A stretch of DNA of 64,000 bases from Primula veris. Lineage: Eukaryota; Streptophyta; Magnoliopsida; Ericales; Primulaceae. This document shows positions 11,232 to 26,205 of the stretch, one piece after another. A program made the translations under genes and the position numbers. How positions within the stretch are numbered: the stretch's first letter is position 1; every line of letters starts with the position of its first letter. The stretch spans positions 9,865,501 through 9,929,500 of the forward strand of contig OY821745.1 in the NCBI GenBank assembly GCA_963682055.1. The letters run 5' to 3'. The notes beneath the pieces were generated by a model. The model made no database searches, had not been told where the DNA came from, and saw only the letters and a list, made by a program, of their open reading frames with translations.

Positions 11232-11319
11232 TCTGTGAAAACACACAGACCGTAGATTAAATCTACGGTTTACAGTGAAAGACCGTAGATTTAATCTACG
11301 GTCATTGCGTTTTTACAGA
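11232..11319 (-). repeat. right terminal inverted repeat, two palindromes
   Basis: Two palindromic modules of AGACCGTAGATT-A/T-AATCTACGGT, with CACAGACC at the inner edge and GCGTTTTTACAGA at the outer edge. The reverse complement aligns with 3013-3143. The right end lacks one of the three modules found on the left. Confidence 0.75.
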
Positions 11320-13099
11320 ATTTTTGAGGTTTAAAAATCCATCCTCTTTTCATATTATTCATTATTTCATCTCCAACCATCTTACACCAAATTTTACATT
11401 AAAAAATATATTTTTTGGAATATGCTCTTTAATATTTTAAGAAGATACTATTATTAACTCATATCATTCTAATAATAGTTTTAAGTACTTTATTAGAAAT
11501 TGTAAATAAGATAATAATTTTTTAAAGCTATAACGAAAATAATAATAATTTTTTTCTATAAGGAAAAAGATACACAAGAACATCATTAGTATATTTGAAA
11601 GCCAAGGAGCAACCATTTTAAGATGGAAGTTCTGAAAAAGTAGAAGGAGGATCGCAAACATGACGATATTTATGTCCCCTACAGAAATGAATTTCTAGAA
11701 TATTAAATTGTTACATTATTTCTTATTGTATTTTTTAATTTTATTTGTAGTAGTGATTTAAATTTTATTTGAGTTTTTGTGTGTCAATGTTATTGGTAAT
11801 TTAGTATTCTTTTTATAATTAATTTCAACTTATGTTAATAAAGCGGATGAATAGTGTTATACTAAATTTAGTGTAAAATTGTTCATTTATATTAAAATAG
11901 TGTTAAAACTACACTATTTTAATGATATATACATTGGAGTTGGAGCGACATTGGGTGCAAAAAGTGCACCAAATTCAATGGGGTAGTGTGTTCGTGTCTC
12001 ACGATGGAGTTGGTCTCATTCCCTATAATACTTAATTGGAGTAGTTTATTGTTAATTATGTAGAACAAATATTAGTGGTCCATAAAATACTTTTCTAAAA
12101 AGAAAAGGGCTAAAAATAATATTCAATGACTAGTATCAGGTTGTAATCTAGAAATTGACTTCTAAGTCGCTAATTAAGTAATTATTTTAGCCTATGACTA
12201 ATAATTGCATTTCTTTAAATTACTCATGTGGCAACTTTGAAGAGTTGTACACTTGTACCGTAGGTTTTGCTACTGCCTACAACACCGTTAGCCACCCTAA
12301 TAACTAATCATGCATATATCTCAAGGCATATATGTTAAAGGATGATTAACTTTTTATAAATTATATGATCGATCTTATCTAGTGGGATGTGTGTGTGATA
12401 ATATAGTCTAACACTTATCATCGTTTGTGGTCCGACATTTCAAAGGTTATGCAAACGGACATATTAAATGGGTGGAGGTAATCTCTACATCGCTTGTTAA
12501 ATCTTATATAAGTTAACATTAAAATAACTCGTAATGATAAAAATAAGCAACTTTTTATAAATTAATACTCGATCATTATATGGTCGATGTGACATATAAT
12601 CGATCATTACAGGGTCGATGTGACATATAATGTAAATATGCAGAATGAGTATTTATATTTTAGAAACCAAACTGTTGTCCTATTCTGTTTAAATGGAAAT
12701 TCTCTCCGTCTCCGAAAAAGATAGTTGATGAAAGTAAAGTTTCATGCAAATAACTATGCTAAATATATTCCTATAATAATCTCACAAAGTCACAATGAAA
12801 ATGACACCTGCTCTATTGGGCTCCATTTTATCAGAAATGGAAGTGTACAGTGTGTGTCACTGAGCCTCTCTTTATACATATGCTCTTTTCTTACCTACCA
12901 CCCAAGTTCATTATTTTACCTTTTTCTTCTTTTTACTGCACTACTTGTCGGTGGACCAATCTTTAGCTACTTTGTGTGGTTACATTTCATTCCAGATATT
13001 GGCAGTAAAGAGTTAAAAAAAACTTGAAACTATACAGTATATATATAAATGTACAACTATTGTGCTTCTTGGTGTGAGTAAATATAATTTCTGGTGCCT
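11320..13099. other. intergenic spacer
   Basis: No gene seen. It contains CTCCAACC near 11370 and TTGGAGTTGGAG near 11930 in inverted orientation, which may border a roughly 0.57-kb non-autonomous element. A direct duplication lies at 12572-12633, two units containing GGTCGATGTGACATATAAT. Confidence 0.4.
12572..12633. repeat. 31-bp tandem duplication
   Basis: Units 12572-12602 and 12603-12633 both read GATCATTA..., then GGTCGATGTGACATATAAT. They differ at only a few bases. Confidence 0.8.
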
Positions 13100-13246
13100 C
13101 ATTCTCATTCTCATTCTCACTTTCATTCTAGGTGTTAAAGTAGAGTTATATCTCTCTCTCTATATATATAAAGAGTGAGAGAGAATGGATGGTTCACACC
13201 ATAAACAGTAATAGCAACACCTTCATTACATTCAGCAATTAACCAG
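13100..13246 (+). promoter_or_regulatory. putative promoter and 5' UTR exon of the FPP gene
   Basis: A CT-rich run (TCTCTCTCTCTATATATATA, 13150-13170) next to a TATA-like stretch is followed by a short non-coding segment ending AACCAG|GTAAAT (donor at 13247). A matching acceptor TTGATAG lies at 14991-14997, 20 bp before the FPP start codon. A 5' UTR intron of about 1.75 kb is therefore plausible. Inferred from splice-like sequence only. Confidence 0.35.
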
Positions 13247-15017
13247 GTAAATGACATGCACTAGTTTTGAGCTTGTTGTTTTCAAGTTTTTCCCCTTCTT
13301 TTCCTACCTTTTTATACGTTATCATGATTAGTTTTTTTTTTTTTGAGAAATTATCATGGTAAGTTTATAACCGAACAAAACTTACTTTTTCTGCTCAAAT
13401 TAATCAATGTATTTTGCTTAGACAGTTAGATTAACCCATCTTAATTTCACATATTCTTCTAAAAGGGATACACTATTTACTACGTGGTGTCACAAGAGTG
13501 CCATAAGCCATCCATGTTTATAAGAAAATGCTATTTTTACCTTTTATTTTAGCAAAAATATAGCGCTATGCTTGCCACTTGGCCCACTTCACTGTTTTGC
13601 TACGGATTACCTGGGCTCTTGATTTTATTTGTCCAAATGTTTGACATTGACATGCAATTTTTGTAATTTGAATTACACTTTAGTAATTTTCCATCTGTAA
13701 GCTGACCTTCAAATTTTTAATTACTTGCCACCCTGTCTTTTTTATTTTGTAAATAAAATGACATGCCAAATGCTCACAATCAGGTGAAGTTTGTCACCTT
13801 GACTGTATCTATCTTGGAAAGTACTTGCTGTAACAGTTTGATACAAGTTACAAACATGCATTATTGTACCAAAAAATAAAAAGAGTTGATTTTCTTTTTG
13901 TTTTTATTATCCCATAACATAGCTTGGGTAGTTGGGTAATTATGTATGAACCAAAAAGTCCCCCAAAGCCAACAGAGTAGTTTTAGAGGAGCTTGATATG
14001 CACCCTTTTGACTAAAATTATTTCAATTCTTTTGCTTCTTAGCTCAAAAGTTTTACCGTTTGTGTTTCCTGATTTGAAGAAACAACTTATGTCTTAAACT
14101 AAAGGAACCTAGTTTATTTCTCAGGCAACCACAAAATCAGTTTATTTACTTAAAAGCACCCTACCAAAACAATCCCTGAATTTTGTTAGATGTTGTGCCA
14201 TTGATATGTTGTATAAAGGTGATGAATACCAGTATTGGACTTCGAGAATATAGAAAAAGGTATCAAGAATTAACAGCAAAAAGTAGAAAATTAAGCGAAA
14301 AGAAAGACAGATATCCGACAATGAATCTCTAGACCATACTGCTCATATCAGCAATCCTACGGGACAAGGACACAATTGAAAACCATACCACTTAAAAAAA
14401 CTTCATGACATGGGGAATGTAGTCTACAATTTCGATTTGCGAACTTATAGCAGGTTGCCGAAATATGGTCTTGTTTGGTTTAATCTTTTAAGAGTAGTTT
14501 TTTTTTTTTTGGGCCTCAAGGTTTGATTATATTTGAGTTTTTCTGATTTTTCAGTCTAAACAAAGCTTAGCAGCAATAGACCAGTTGAGCCCAAATATTT
14601 TCTCTACCACAAAAATAAGGCATATCTGGTGATAAACTTCTACCAATAGAGAACTGTGTTATATTGCAGGATTTAAGGTTGCACTTTTTAGTATAGAGAA
14701 GTTAGTTCTACCAACTAAGATCGAACTCTACTACTCTAGCTTATTCCGGAAAAAAAACACACTATAAAGCTGCAGAATAAGCTATATACATCACTTTTCA
14801 AGCAAAACAGAATGACTCCTGAATTTTCATGAGCTTATGAAACATAACAAATTATAGCGTTGATGATTCATGATTTGAGATGGCTTTTCCGTCTATCCCC
14901 TATTAAAGTTAACTATTACTTATTGGTTGAGCTGAAAAAAGTTTTGGTAAAACTAAATGTGAATTTTGGCTTTTCCCGTGTTGTATGCAATTGATAGGAA
15001 GGGAGATATTTCATATC

Positions 15018-18000
15018 ATGAGTCACAACCACAAGTCTTGGAATTGGAAGAAAAGATCGTCACATTCTCAATCTGATTCATCTTTTAAAGCAAATGTTAA
15101 TGAGGTATACTCGATTTTTTCTCTATTATTCAAATATCTTAGATTGCCCGTCTTGACGCTTCTTATATAAGAATTAAGTGACACTGCATATTTATCAAGT
15201 AATTTCTGTGCTAGTTTCATGCCAGAAAAGTTGTTGGCATATGACATGTCATTTTGTAAAAACTTGCGTATTAGTAGCAGAACTTAAACCGAGCAACTTA
15301 GCATGTTCTCTAATTTTGTAATATTTTGGGCAAAATTGTTTTTTTTATTCACTCTCTGCTTTAATTTATTGTATACATGCATTTGGCTGTTTAGTTTTTA
15401 AGTTGAGGTCTCTCTTGTTTCTTTTTTCTCTTATGTTGCATTTGTAATTTTACCGTAATTAGATAACTAGTGTTTCAATGTGTATACAGATGCATTCTTC
15501 TGAAAAGGAAATAGAACTTGAGAGAATATTGGAAAGTTTGAAGGAAAAGCTAGAATCAGCTATCCATGAGAATGAAGCTAAGGATGAACTTTTGTCAAGA
15601 CAAGCAAAAGTGGTAGAAGAAGCCAGTAAAGGTAATTTTCCATTTCCGGTTGAACTTTTACAAGTTTTTAGTTTTTTCCCCGGTAGTTTTGGTGCTTGAT
15701 CCCTTTAACAAATCGATGAAGCTGTTAGCTGTGATCCTATGAATTCCATTTCACTTCTTTCCTAAAGTTCTATTTATAGATTTAGCCGTTGTTTTGAACA
15801 TGTGTAATTGGTCCTTTTTTTTATTCTGTAGTTTGTACTTATTTAAGAAATGAAACAAGATTACATACATTATACATGTGAACTATCAAACCTGAAGCAT
15901 TAATCAAAACTAAAGGCTCAAACTTGTAATTAACATCGACATATGCAAACGAATATTGTCTCTATACTCTAATCTGTCTTCTGGAAATAAAAATGTTGCT
16001 AAAACCAAATAAAAGGTGGGCTTTGAATTGTTACAACTTACCACTCTATCATTCATATTTTGGAACTTTATTTTAGAAGTGTACCTTAACAATTTTTTAG
16101 CGTATACCTGTTAAGGAAGTGGTCTTAAGTAGCAAGAGTTGATGCCAATTTAGCTAGAGGTACCAAACATTAATCTGCTGTTGTGCTGCAGCCTGCAGAG
16201 ACCGAATATCTTGTCAGAACTTGTTTGGCTGCATTTTTTAAGGTTGCTTGTTCATTACAGTGCATCTCAGTGGTCAGCTTGAAAAATTCGCCTGTTGGGT
16301 TTCCAACCTGTAAAAAGCTAGTTTTTAAGCTGGATTAACTTAATTCTTTTCTCATCCTCAAATAGTCCAGTTTTTTCAAAAGCTGCAACCAAACAAGTTT
16401 CTAGTTGACAGGGCCGGACAGTTCTAGACTTCAGCCAAAATAAACAGGCACTTATTTAACTTTATCGGGAAAAAATTATATAATTTCCACATAAAAATTT
16501 CACAAATAGACAAAAAAGAAATGTACTATTGATCATAATATAACCTAATATTGTCTTCAAACATAATACAAAACCAAACTTGAGCTAATGGGTTGTCATG
16601 GCTTATTCTAGGGCCGGATGTGCCTATCGAACAGCTTCTACATTTATGTTTATCTCATATTATATATTTTCTAAAATTTCTCTTGTAGGCCAAGAGTTAG
16701 CGGAGAAAGCAACCATATCTCTGAGACAAGAACTCGACAAGGCTTTAGATCAAAAAGCAACTTCCAACGAAAGGCTTACTCAATTGAACATGGAGTTAAA
16801 AGAATCCATGCAACAATTAAGTTCCATTAGGCAAGACTATGATCAAAAAATACGCGATGCTGTGTTAAAAACGTCAAAAGATTTTGAGAAGGCTCAAAAA
16901 AGGTTGGAAGAAAAGTTAATGGAAAAGAGTAAAAACTTTGCGAATTTGATCCTCGAAAACGCTCATTTAAATAAGGCCGTTATAGTGAACGAGAGACTTA
17001 TCGAAGATTTAAGTAAACGAGAATCGGAGGCTGAAATGGGATTTAACACCTTAATGGCTAGGCTAGATTCGGTGGAAAAAGAAAACACTTTTCTCAAGTA
17101 TGAGTTTCGGGTGCTTGAGAAAGAGCTCGATATTCGGAACGAGGAAAGTGAATTTACACATCGGCAACACATGGAGAGTGTAAAAAAAATTACGCAATTA
17201 CAAAACGAGTGCCAAAGATTACGGGTATTAGTTCGGAGGAGATTTCCAGGTCCTGTTGCTATTGCCAAAATGAAGGATAGTACGATACGGAATTCTCACA
17301 ACGACAAGAAAATCAGTGCCTTGATTAATAGGTTGTCTGATATGGAAGGAGAAAATAGGTCTCTCAAAGAAATTATAGCCAAAAAAGATGACGAGCTTAG
17401 CTGTTCACTTACTTGTGCTAGAACTACCTCAGAATTTTCGATACTTACATCTCAACATGAAGAACTTACAAAAAGACATAGAATACCTGATTTTCTATCA
17501 TCAAAAGAGTTCTCTCCAACATCAAATGAGAACGAAACCAAAAGCTTTGGAGGTTCAGAAATGAGCTTAATGGATGATTTTGTTGAGATGGAGAAATTGG
17601 CTGTAGTTGCTGTCGATGAGAAACATATAGATTCAAATAGTAAAGAAGTAGTTCCAGTTGGACAGACTCGGTCAAACGAGAAGTGGCTGTTTAATGTTCT
17701 GGAATTGATTTTTCATCAAAACCATGTTTCTAAAAGAAGTTTCGATGATCTTCTGGAGGATATTCGTATCTCTTTGACTTGTATGAAGAGTTCTAATGCT
17801 ACCAAAGCTATTAAGGAAGAACCTTTAGCCATTAGCGGATACATTACTTGGAAGTCTCCTATTTCATCTCCTCTTAAAGGTTCATTCAATGAAACAACCG
17901 GCTCCGGAAAGCCCATAAACGGGTTACAAAGGGGTAACTAATCCTTTATGCACCAAACAATGAGCCAGTTTCACTTTGTTTTACGTTTGTACAAAACTAA

Positions 18001-19777
18001 ACTTTTTTGTTGATCTTTTGTACCACGGAACCACCTGCATTTTTTAATCCTCAACTAACATATATTTTTTATATGGATACGTCATACTTGTGTCTATTGG
18101 CAAATGTTCAGTGTGCAAAATCGAAAACTGTGTACCTATAGGATAAAAAATTGGTGGCGGTGTACTCAAAAAAAAAATAATGTTGTCAATCAAACAAATC
18201 AAAATTTTCATAATCTAATTCTAATGTACAAAATAAACGTAATAAATCTGGTTTTAATGTTAGGTACTGAAAATAATGAGCGCGAAATTTTAAAGAATCG
18301 ACTTCGAGAATCTGAAGAGACTATTGAGTACCTAGAAGAAGAAATAGAGATTTTGAAAGAGTCGAAAGGAGAAGCTGAGGACCAGATTGTAAATCAAAAG
18401 CTTATTAACGAGGACCTCGATACGCAACTCACAGTTTCTAAAGGTAAACTAAATGAAGTTCTTCAGCAACTATCAGCTCTCGAGGTTGAATTGGAAGATA
18501 GAAGCGGATGTTACGAAGAGCTAGAAGGAACTTGTGTTGAACTGCAACTCCAGCTTGAAAGGTCCGTTATTGCATTACTAAGGCTCTGTTTGGTTGAAAC
18601 TTTCAAACTCAACATTTTTGCTTAGAAAATGGGTTTTATTTGTTTGACCAGCTTAAAAGGTGAATTTTCTGTAAAAAATTAATAATTTAAAAGCTTTAAG
18701 CCTTGATGAATCTAGTTTATTTGATTTTTAACAGTATAATTCCTTGCTTGAAAGTCCAATAGCATTGCGATTAAGTTAAAGAAACTGAACTTCTTTATAA
18801 TAATATGAAAAAAGTATTTTCATTTTTTGAATGTGTGTGATATACAGTATGAAGACGGAGGAAGTTCCGAAAGACAGCACACATGAGGATGAGAAGCTGA
18901 TACAAACCGTAAGTTTCTTTTCTATTTGTATATTGATAGCAATTGGTAACCACCACTTGCCATAGTCGCCACATCAACACTATATGAAACTCGCCACATC
19001 AACACGCTACCAGATCAAGTACTAACCATCAAATGACAATAAGCATAGTCTAGAACTCTCCTAACTGTATTTAGAAACAGTACCCTTGCATGTCAAAAAC
19101 CCTTAATTGTAATACATGTGCAGACTACAAAGTAATATACTCTATATATACATAGGGGCAGATAAAACTTTGAAACAGGATCCCAACTATTGATAAAATA
19201 TAATTAAAAACCGCGATACTTCCCGAATCCTGACATTTCTCAGTTCCTACTTCAAAGTTTATCAAAGGCTGAGCCCTGTAATGTCAAAGGTTCTCCCCTA
19301 TGACCTTGTCTATACATATATCATATAGGCAAATGTATGCATATGTCAAGTTTTGATTTATGATATAATTTGCAGGGGTGGGAGATCACAGCAGCCTCAG
19401 CTAAGTTGGCAGAATGTCAAGAAACAATCTTCAACCTCGGGAAACAGTTGAAGGCATTAGCTTCACCAAATGAAACATCGGTTGTAGACAAAAAGTTGAA
19501 ACAACGATTATCTCTGCGCAATCATATGCTGGCTGAGGATAATACAGATGTGGAAGATCCTGTGTCTCCTAAGAAGAAAGTAACTATCGAATACCAAGAT
19601 GTACAGAAACTTCCGATTCTTCATTTCCAAAATGAAGCTCCTATGGAGGATAAAACTTTTTTGGCAATTGTACCCAGTAACAAACGAGGTGGCGGGGTTG
19701 GGTTCTGGATGAAGTTACTGCTGAGGAAGACGAGGGGGAGGAACAAGAAGACACCTCGAATTTGTGACAGAAAATAA
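15018..19777 (+). CDS. filament-like plant protein (FPP), six coding exons
   Basis: Long coiled-coil protein of the filament-like plant protein family. Arabidopsis members bind a nuclear-envelope/MAF1-type partner or work in microtubule organisation. Coding exons: 15018-15104, 15490-15631, 16689-17933, 18264-18561, 18848-18908 and 19376-19777; all joins keep frame and give 744 aa. Start: MSHNHKSWNWKKRSS, matching the family's Trp/Lys-rich N-terminus; codons further upstream lie before the acceptor at 14997. Signatures: EKEIELERILESLKEKL (exon 2), QELDKALDQKATSNERLTQL (exon 3), the family hallmark ECQRLRVLVRRRFPGP at about 250-265, SLMDDFVEMEKLAV at about 369-382, and WEITAASAKLAECQETI at the start of exon 6. 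Heptad-rich Glu/Lys/Leu segments fill most of the protein. The C-terminus is basic. MITEs occupy introns 2 and 4. It is convergent with the CCoAOMT gene. The exon 3/4 junction (G|GT) is the least certain. Confidence 0.88.
16215..16402. mobile_element. hAT-type MITE in FPP intron 2
   Basis: Terminal inverted repeats AACTTGTTTGGCTGCATTTT (16219 onward) and, in reverse complement, AAACTTGTTTGGTTGCAGCTTTT (ending about 16400). About 185 bp, no coding sequence. A similar element is in a CCoAOMT intron at 22794-22961. Target duplications are not clear. Confidence 0.55.
18580..18740. mobile_element. possible hAT-type MITE end in FPP intron 4
   Basis: Starts AGGCTCTGTTTGGTTGAAAC, a common plant hAT-MITE terminus, 20 bp after the exon 4 donor. 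I could not place the other end. Confidence 0.3.
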
Positions 19778-21666
19778 AATTGTCCTTTCATAAAACATTA
19801 CTCAGTGTAAGGATTTTGGTGTAGAATGTGATGGAAAATAAATTATTTTTGTAACCTGCCCGTGTCAAATCTATTTAACGATAAAAGAACCACACAACAT
19901 ATGTTGAAATGAATTAGTTCTAACCAACAACTTGACAAGTTCTAACTTAAAAACTTGGTAAAAAATGAAATATGCGAAAACTACACCTGATGCTATCTGC
20001 AACAGTTTTACTCCTCCAAGAATTTGAATAAGGTTTGCGAAGACAGGCAGTGTCAATTGGGCGTGGGATTTTAGAGATATAGAGAGCCAGTTAGATTTAA
20101 AGAAGAAGCCAGTTAGGTTTTGATCTCGTTTTATATTTATGAGAAATGGTACAAAACCCAAGTACAAATTGTTAAAAATTGCCTAAAACTTAAATATGTT
20201 TTAAATCTGAGGTAAAGCTCAAGTAATTTAAAAAAATTTCGTCTGGGCCAAAATTTTATCTATGACATTTTACTTGATTTATTCTACCATTAAGTGTAAT
20301 GATCCGTTTGGGGATGAAAATAAGAAGTTGTATGTAAATTATTAAAATGATCGATTTCAAAATTTAATCTATTGTTAAACGGAATCTTGCTTCCCAACAT
20401 CGTATTTGGCATTGTGTTAAACTATTTTTGAATAAAAATTTGTTGTGCCAAAGTCATGGACTAAGAAGATGTACAGCTTTAAAATTGGATGATAGTTTTA
20501 AGGAAGTTGCACTGCACAATTGTTAAACGTATGTGTGTCTGTTAATCTCCTTATTTTGAATCAATAGATCCCCTATTTTGTTAAGTAATTTAGCATTTGA
20601 AGCATGATCGTGTTTTAGCTCAAAATTTGATCGACGCGCCATACATTTTCAGTTTGCTGACTGCTATAGCAATTGTTTTTTTAATGTGTCAAATGTCAAT
20701 ATATTCAGATTTATGACGATTGATACTGCTCAGCAGCTCATGACTTATGACTTACGGATATTATTATTTTCAAAATTTAAGAAACATTTTGAAAACAATT
20801 TTCATAACATCATGCAGTATGTTACACATGCAGTTCTGCAAATTTAGTTTTTCGATTCATAAAATAAATCACCAGAGAAAGTGAATAAATGATTGATGAA
20901 CTATTTACAGGTCTCATGAAACCAACAACGAAAAGGAAAGATCAATCATTTACTTTTTTTTTTATATTTGAAGGATAACTAACTGGAAAGGGAAACTTAT
21001 TAGGAGTTAGGCCTGCCTAATTGCAGAAGGCTGGGACTAGTCAGTCTAATCTAATTAACTAGTAGTTTAGCAAGAGATAATTAAATAGGCATATGGTTTT
21101 CAATTACGAAAGTGCGTTAAGTAGCTGAGCTTACAAACCTATATGTACTAATGATTACGTATCTTCTATTCTAAGTAGTAATAAAGAACTCCAAGGGGTT
21201 TAGTCGGCATCGAACACTGCTAGACTTTTTAAGAATGACTACGGAGGCATAGAGCTCAAACATTGGAATATCGTTAATGATTATACTTAGAGCTTCGTCA
21301 TGGCGTTATTTTTAAACTAAAAATGACTCATTGGGATTTCATTACTTTTATATTGACAATATCAATAGATAATTATACCCTATAGCTTCATTGTTAAACT
21401 TACATTCTACATAAAATGATAAAATTAGTAATGCCATGTTTTTAGTTTTTTTACTTCTTCAAGTTTCAGAAATCCGGAAACGAAAATAAAAGGAACATTT
21501 CATATTATCATAGAGTAATTTGAGATATAACATCACATTCTTCGATCCATACAATATGAACAAGACTTATAAGTAGCCCACAGGAGAAGAAAAAAACAGA
21601 AAGTAAAGTACAAGTAGTTGTCTGCCAAAAAACAAGTATAAAAGGCGCCCGCACATTTCTCAGTAT
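19778..21666. other. intergenic region between two convergent genes
   Basis: Holds the 3' UTRs of the FPP gene (+) and the CCoAOMT gene (-), and otherwise AT-rich DNA. No further gene or clear repeat was recognised. Confidence 0.5.
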
Positions 21667-23945
<2,279 letters not shown>

Positions 23946-24035
23946 TTCTTTTTTGTATGTAATTTTGTTTTACTTTCCTTAACAAATTTGGTTTCAAGTT
24001 TATGAACCTGAGTTCACAAGAGAAACCAGAGGGGG

Positions 24036-24223
24036 TATATATGAGTTTATCATGGACAAAATAAAGGTACTAATATGTGGTTGGTGAACCGGGTCCCGGT
24101 TGAGGGTTGGTAAAGGGCTTTTTTAGTGTGATTCCCACTCATGTCCCACCCACGTTGAACGTCCACATTTAGTTGGTCAGTGAGTTTATAACTTGTATAG
24201 TTTCATAGAACATTTTATTTGGT
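24036..24223 (-). promoter_or_regulatory. CCoAOMT promoter: TATA box and four AC/SMRE elements
   Basis: Read on the minus strand, a TATATA box lies at 24036-24042, about 95 bp before the ATG. Upstream are four matches to the secondary-wall MYB-responsive element ACC(A/T)A(A/C)(C/T): ACCAACC at 24079-24085, ACCAACC at 24105-24111, ACCAACT at 24171-24177 and ACCAAAT at 24217-24223. ACCAACC is the classical AC-II box bound by lignin MYBs (MYB46/83, MYB58/63). Such clusters are well known in lignin gene promoters. Confidence 0.75.
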
Positions 24224-26205
24224 AGCCAATGTTCAATTAAATCGGTACCGGTTTGTTAAGTAAAAAGTAGTTGTTTTAAAAAAAACACGCTCTGCGTAGT
24301 ACAAAAAAGTTCGATTCAAACTTACAAAAAAAGCTTCAAAAGCTAGTTATTCCGCATTTTAGGCCGCTAAAAGATTACGGTTTTACATGTCTCTTGCATA
24401 AAAGCTCTATTTAAGATTTTGCTTTTTAAATCACTGAGTTAGACTAGTGAGAACTTATCATGAATGCACTAAGTTAGTTTAAAAGCAGTGATATCAAGTG
24501 ACCATTGCGTGATTTATTTATGGTTGAGTTATATTCTGATAGACGTTTTTGTACTTAATATTTTCCCACTATGAGCCACTTTTAGGTCTATACAGAAAAA
24601 GAGTACACTATGAAAAATATGACATTTCAATTACACACGGAGATAGAAAACTGTAAGTTCTGAAAAACTGGATTATTGTTAAAGACTACAACCTCGGTGA
24701 GCTAGTAGATTATGGTTAGAAAATATAGGGACCATAATTTGATTTAGCTTTTTTATTTTTACTTACATTGGAACCTCTTAAAGTTGATAATATAGGAGTA
24801 TAATTGAGAAAATAATTATTTAGTACATAATTTGTGAATTTGTTGTAAACAACTCATGGTTACAAACTCTTTTAACCTTAGGGACATATGCTCACCGATG
24901 ATATTATTTTTTACTATTTATTTTTAACTTTAATACTCACGGATGTCATATATACTAAACCTTTGTTTACATTTACTAATCTAATCAATGATTCTCCCTT
25001 ATAATTTGCCTCACATAAAATTCTTATTTATGTTTGTCTTAAGGGATACTCTTTTACACAAGGTATAGGTGTCATGGTATATCCATATACTCTTTTAAAG
25101 GTCAAACATAAGTTTTGGGTGTGTGTTAATACAGATCATTTATTTTACATAAATCCACATGCTAAATGTGGTAATTAATTTTCAGTATGGAGTACAATAC
25201 CAAAAGAAAATAAACGGATGAACACATTGTAATTTCCTTTTCTAAACTAAATGATTCGTGTTTTTACTTGAACATAAATTACAAGATTCTTAAACAGCAA
25301 TTGAAATGTTTGGTGAGAAAAGAAGGGGTCCCTCAACTATAGAAGTAGAAGAACAGGCTAACAACTACAAACCAACCCCAATAATGATATGTATACAGAA
25401 TTTGTATATTGATTTAATTTGAACCAAGTTAAACTCCACGCTTTCTTTATCATTGAAAATGATAAATAGTTGGTGAAAGTTGATTTAGGTCCACACGGCT
25501 ATTTCTTATTTTAGGATTTTCATTTTGGATTATTTATTAGCTAATATTGTTGACAAATTCTATGGATCACCTACTCAACCGGTCAGTGGCGAATTTTCTC
25601 ATATGACTAGAATTTAAGAATTTATCGTGTTTGCTACGTTGAAGAACAAGGAGCAACTAAATTGGCCACATCAAACATATATACTGCCACCACTTAGAAA
25701 ATTTTGGAACAAGAAGCTGAAGTGTGTAGAAACACAAATGAGAATCTATAAATTATTTTATTTCCTTAACATTACTATTAATTCTTGATTTTTTTTATTT
25801 TAAGATTTATGCTGTAATTAATAAGGTCGTTTCGACCATTTATATTATCAATATTAATGTAAATAGTGGGTCTTCCCACAATTTATATATATAAAAAAAA
25901 GAACAACGAGCAATGCGATAAAATGCTCCAAAATTCTCTCCCCATTGACTTTATGTTATTCTTATTTCTTACAATCGGTTATTTAGTAAATTATTTAATT
26001 TGGTAGTTATATGTACATGCATATGGCATCCATTTAATAAATAGTTAATGCCAAACCTTTCTTTTATATGTATAGGTTACAATATACATCTAGACGTCAT
26101 TGATGCTGCTACAAATGTAAAGACAAAGTTATTGCATGGTTTGACGAATATAGAAATGACATCTTCGATTCAGTGAGAAATTAGAGCGTTCTTATCGGTC
26201 TTAGT
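24224..26205. other. intergenic, nothing recognised
   Basis: AT-rich spacer upstream of the CCoAOMT promoter. No gene, RNA or structured repeat was identified. Confidence 0.5.

Larger units (their letters stand above)
3013..11319 (+). mobile_element. two-gene Mutator-like element (PMD + MULE transposase-OTU)
   Basis: An autonomous-type Mutator-like element of about 8.3 kb. Its ends are inverted copies: the left end reads TCTGTATAAACGC followed by palindromes built on AAACCGTAGATT. The reverse complement of the right end reads TCTGTAAAAACGC followed by the same palindromes and a shared block CACTGTAAACCGTAGATTT. Inside, both on the + strand, are a PMD gene (4543-6885) and a FAR1/MULE/SWIM/OTU transposase (7978-10575). 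Both genes carry a single in-frame stop. I could not find a convincing 8-11 bp target duplication at the outer ends, so the exact borders may lie a few tens of bases further out. Mutator-like transposases and PMD genes are known to occur together in plant transposons. That the two genes move as one unit is my inference from the shared flanking repeats. Confidence 0.75.

Noticed and set aside
2985..11331. TGAGGTT as the target duplication of the large transposon
   Set aside because: The 7-mer occurs at 2985-2991 and 11325-11331, but it is short, not at matching distances from the inverted ends, and does not extend to 9 bp.
14985..15017. Upstream in-frame start for the FPP protein
   Set aside because: The codon precedes a likely splice acceptor at 14997, and the family N-terminus begins at 15018.
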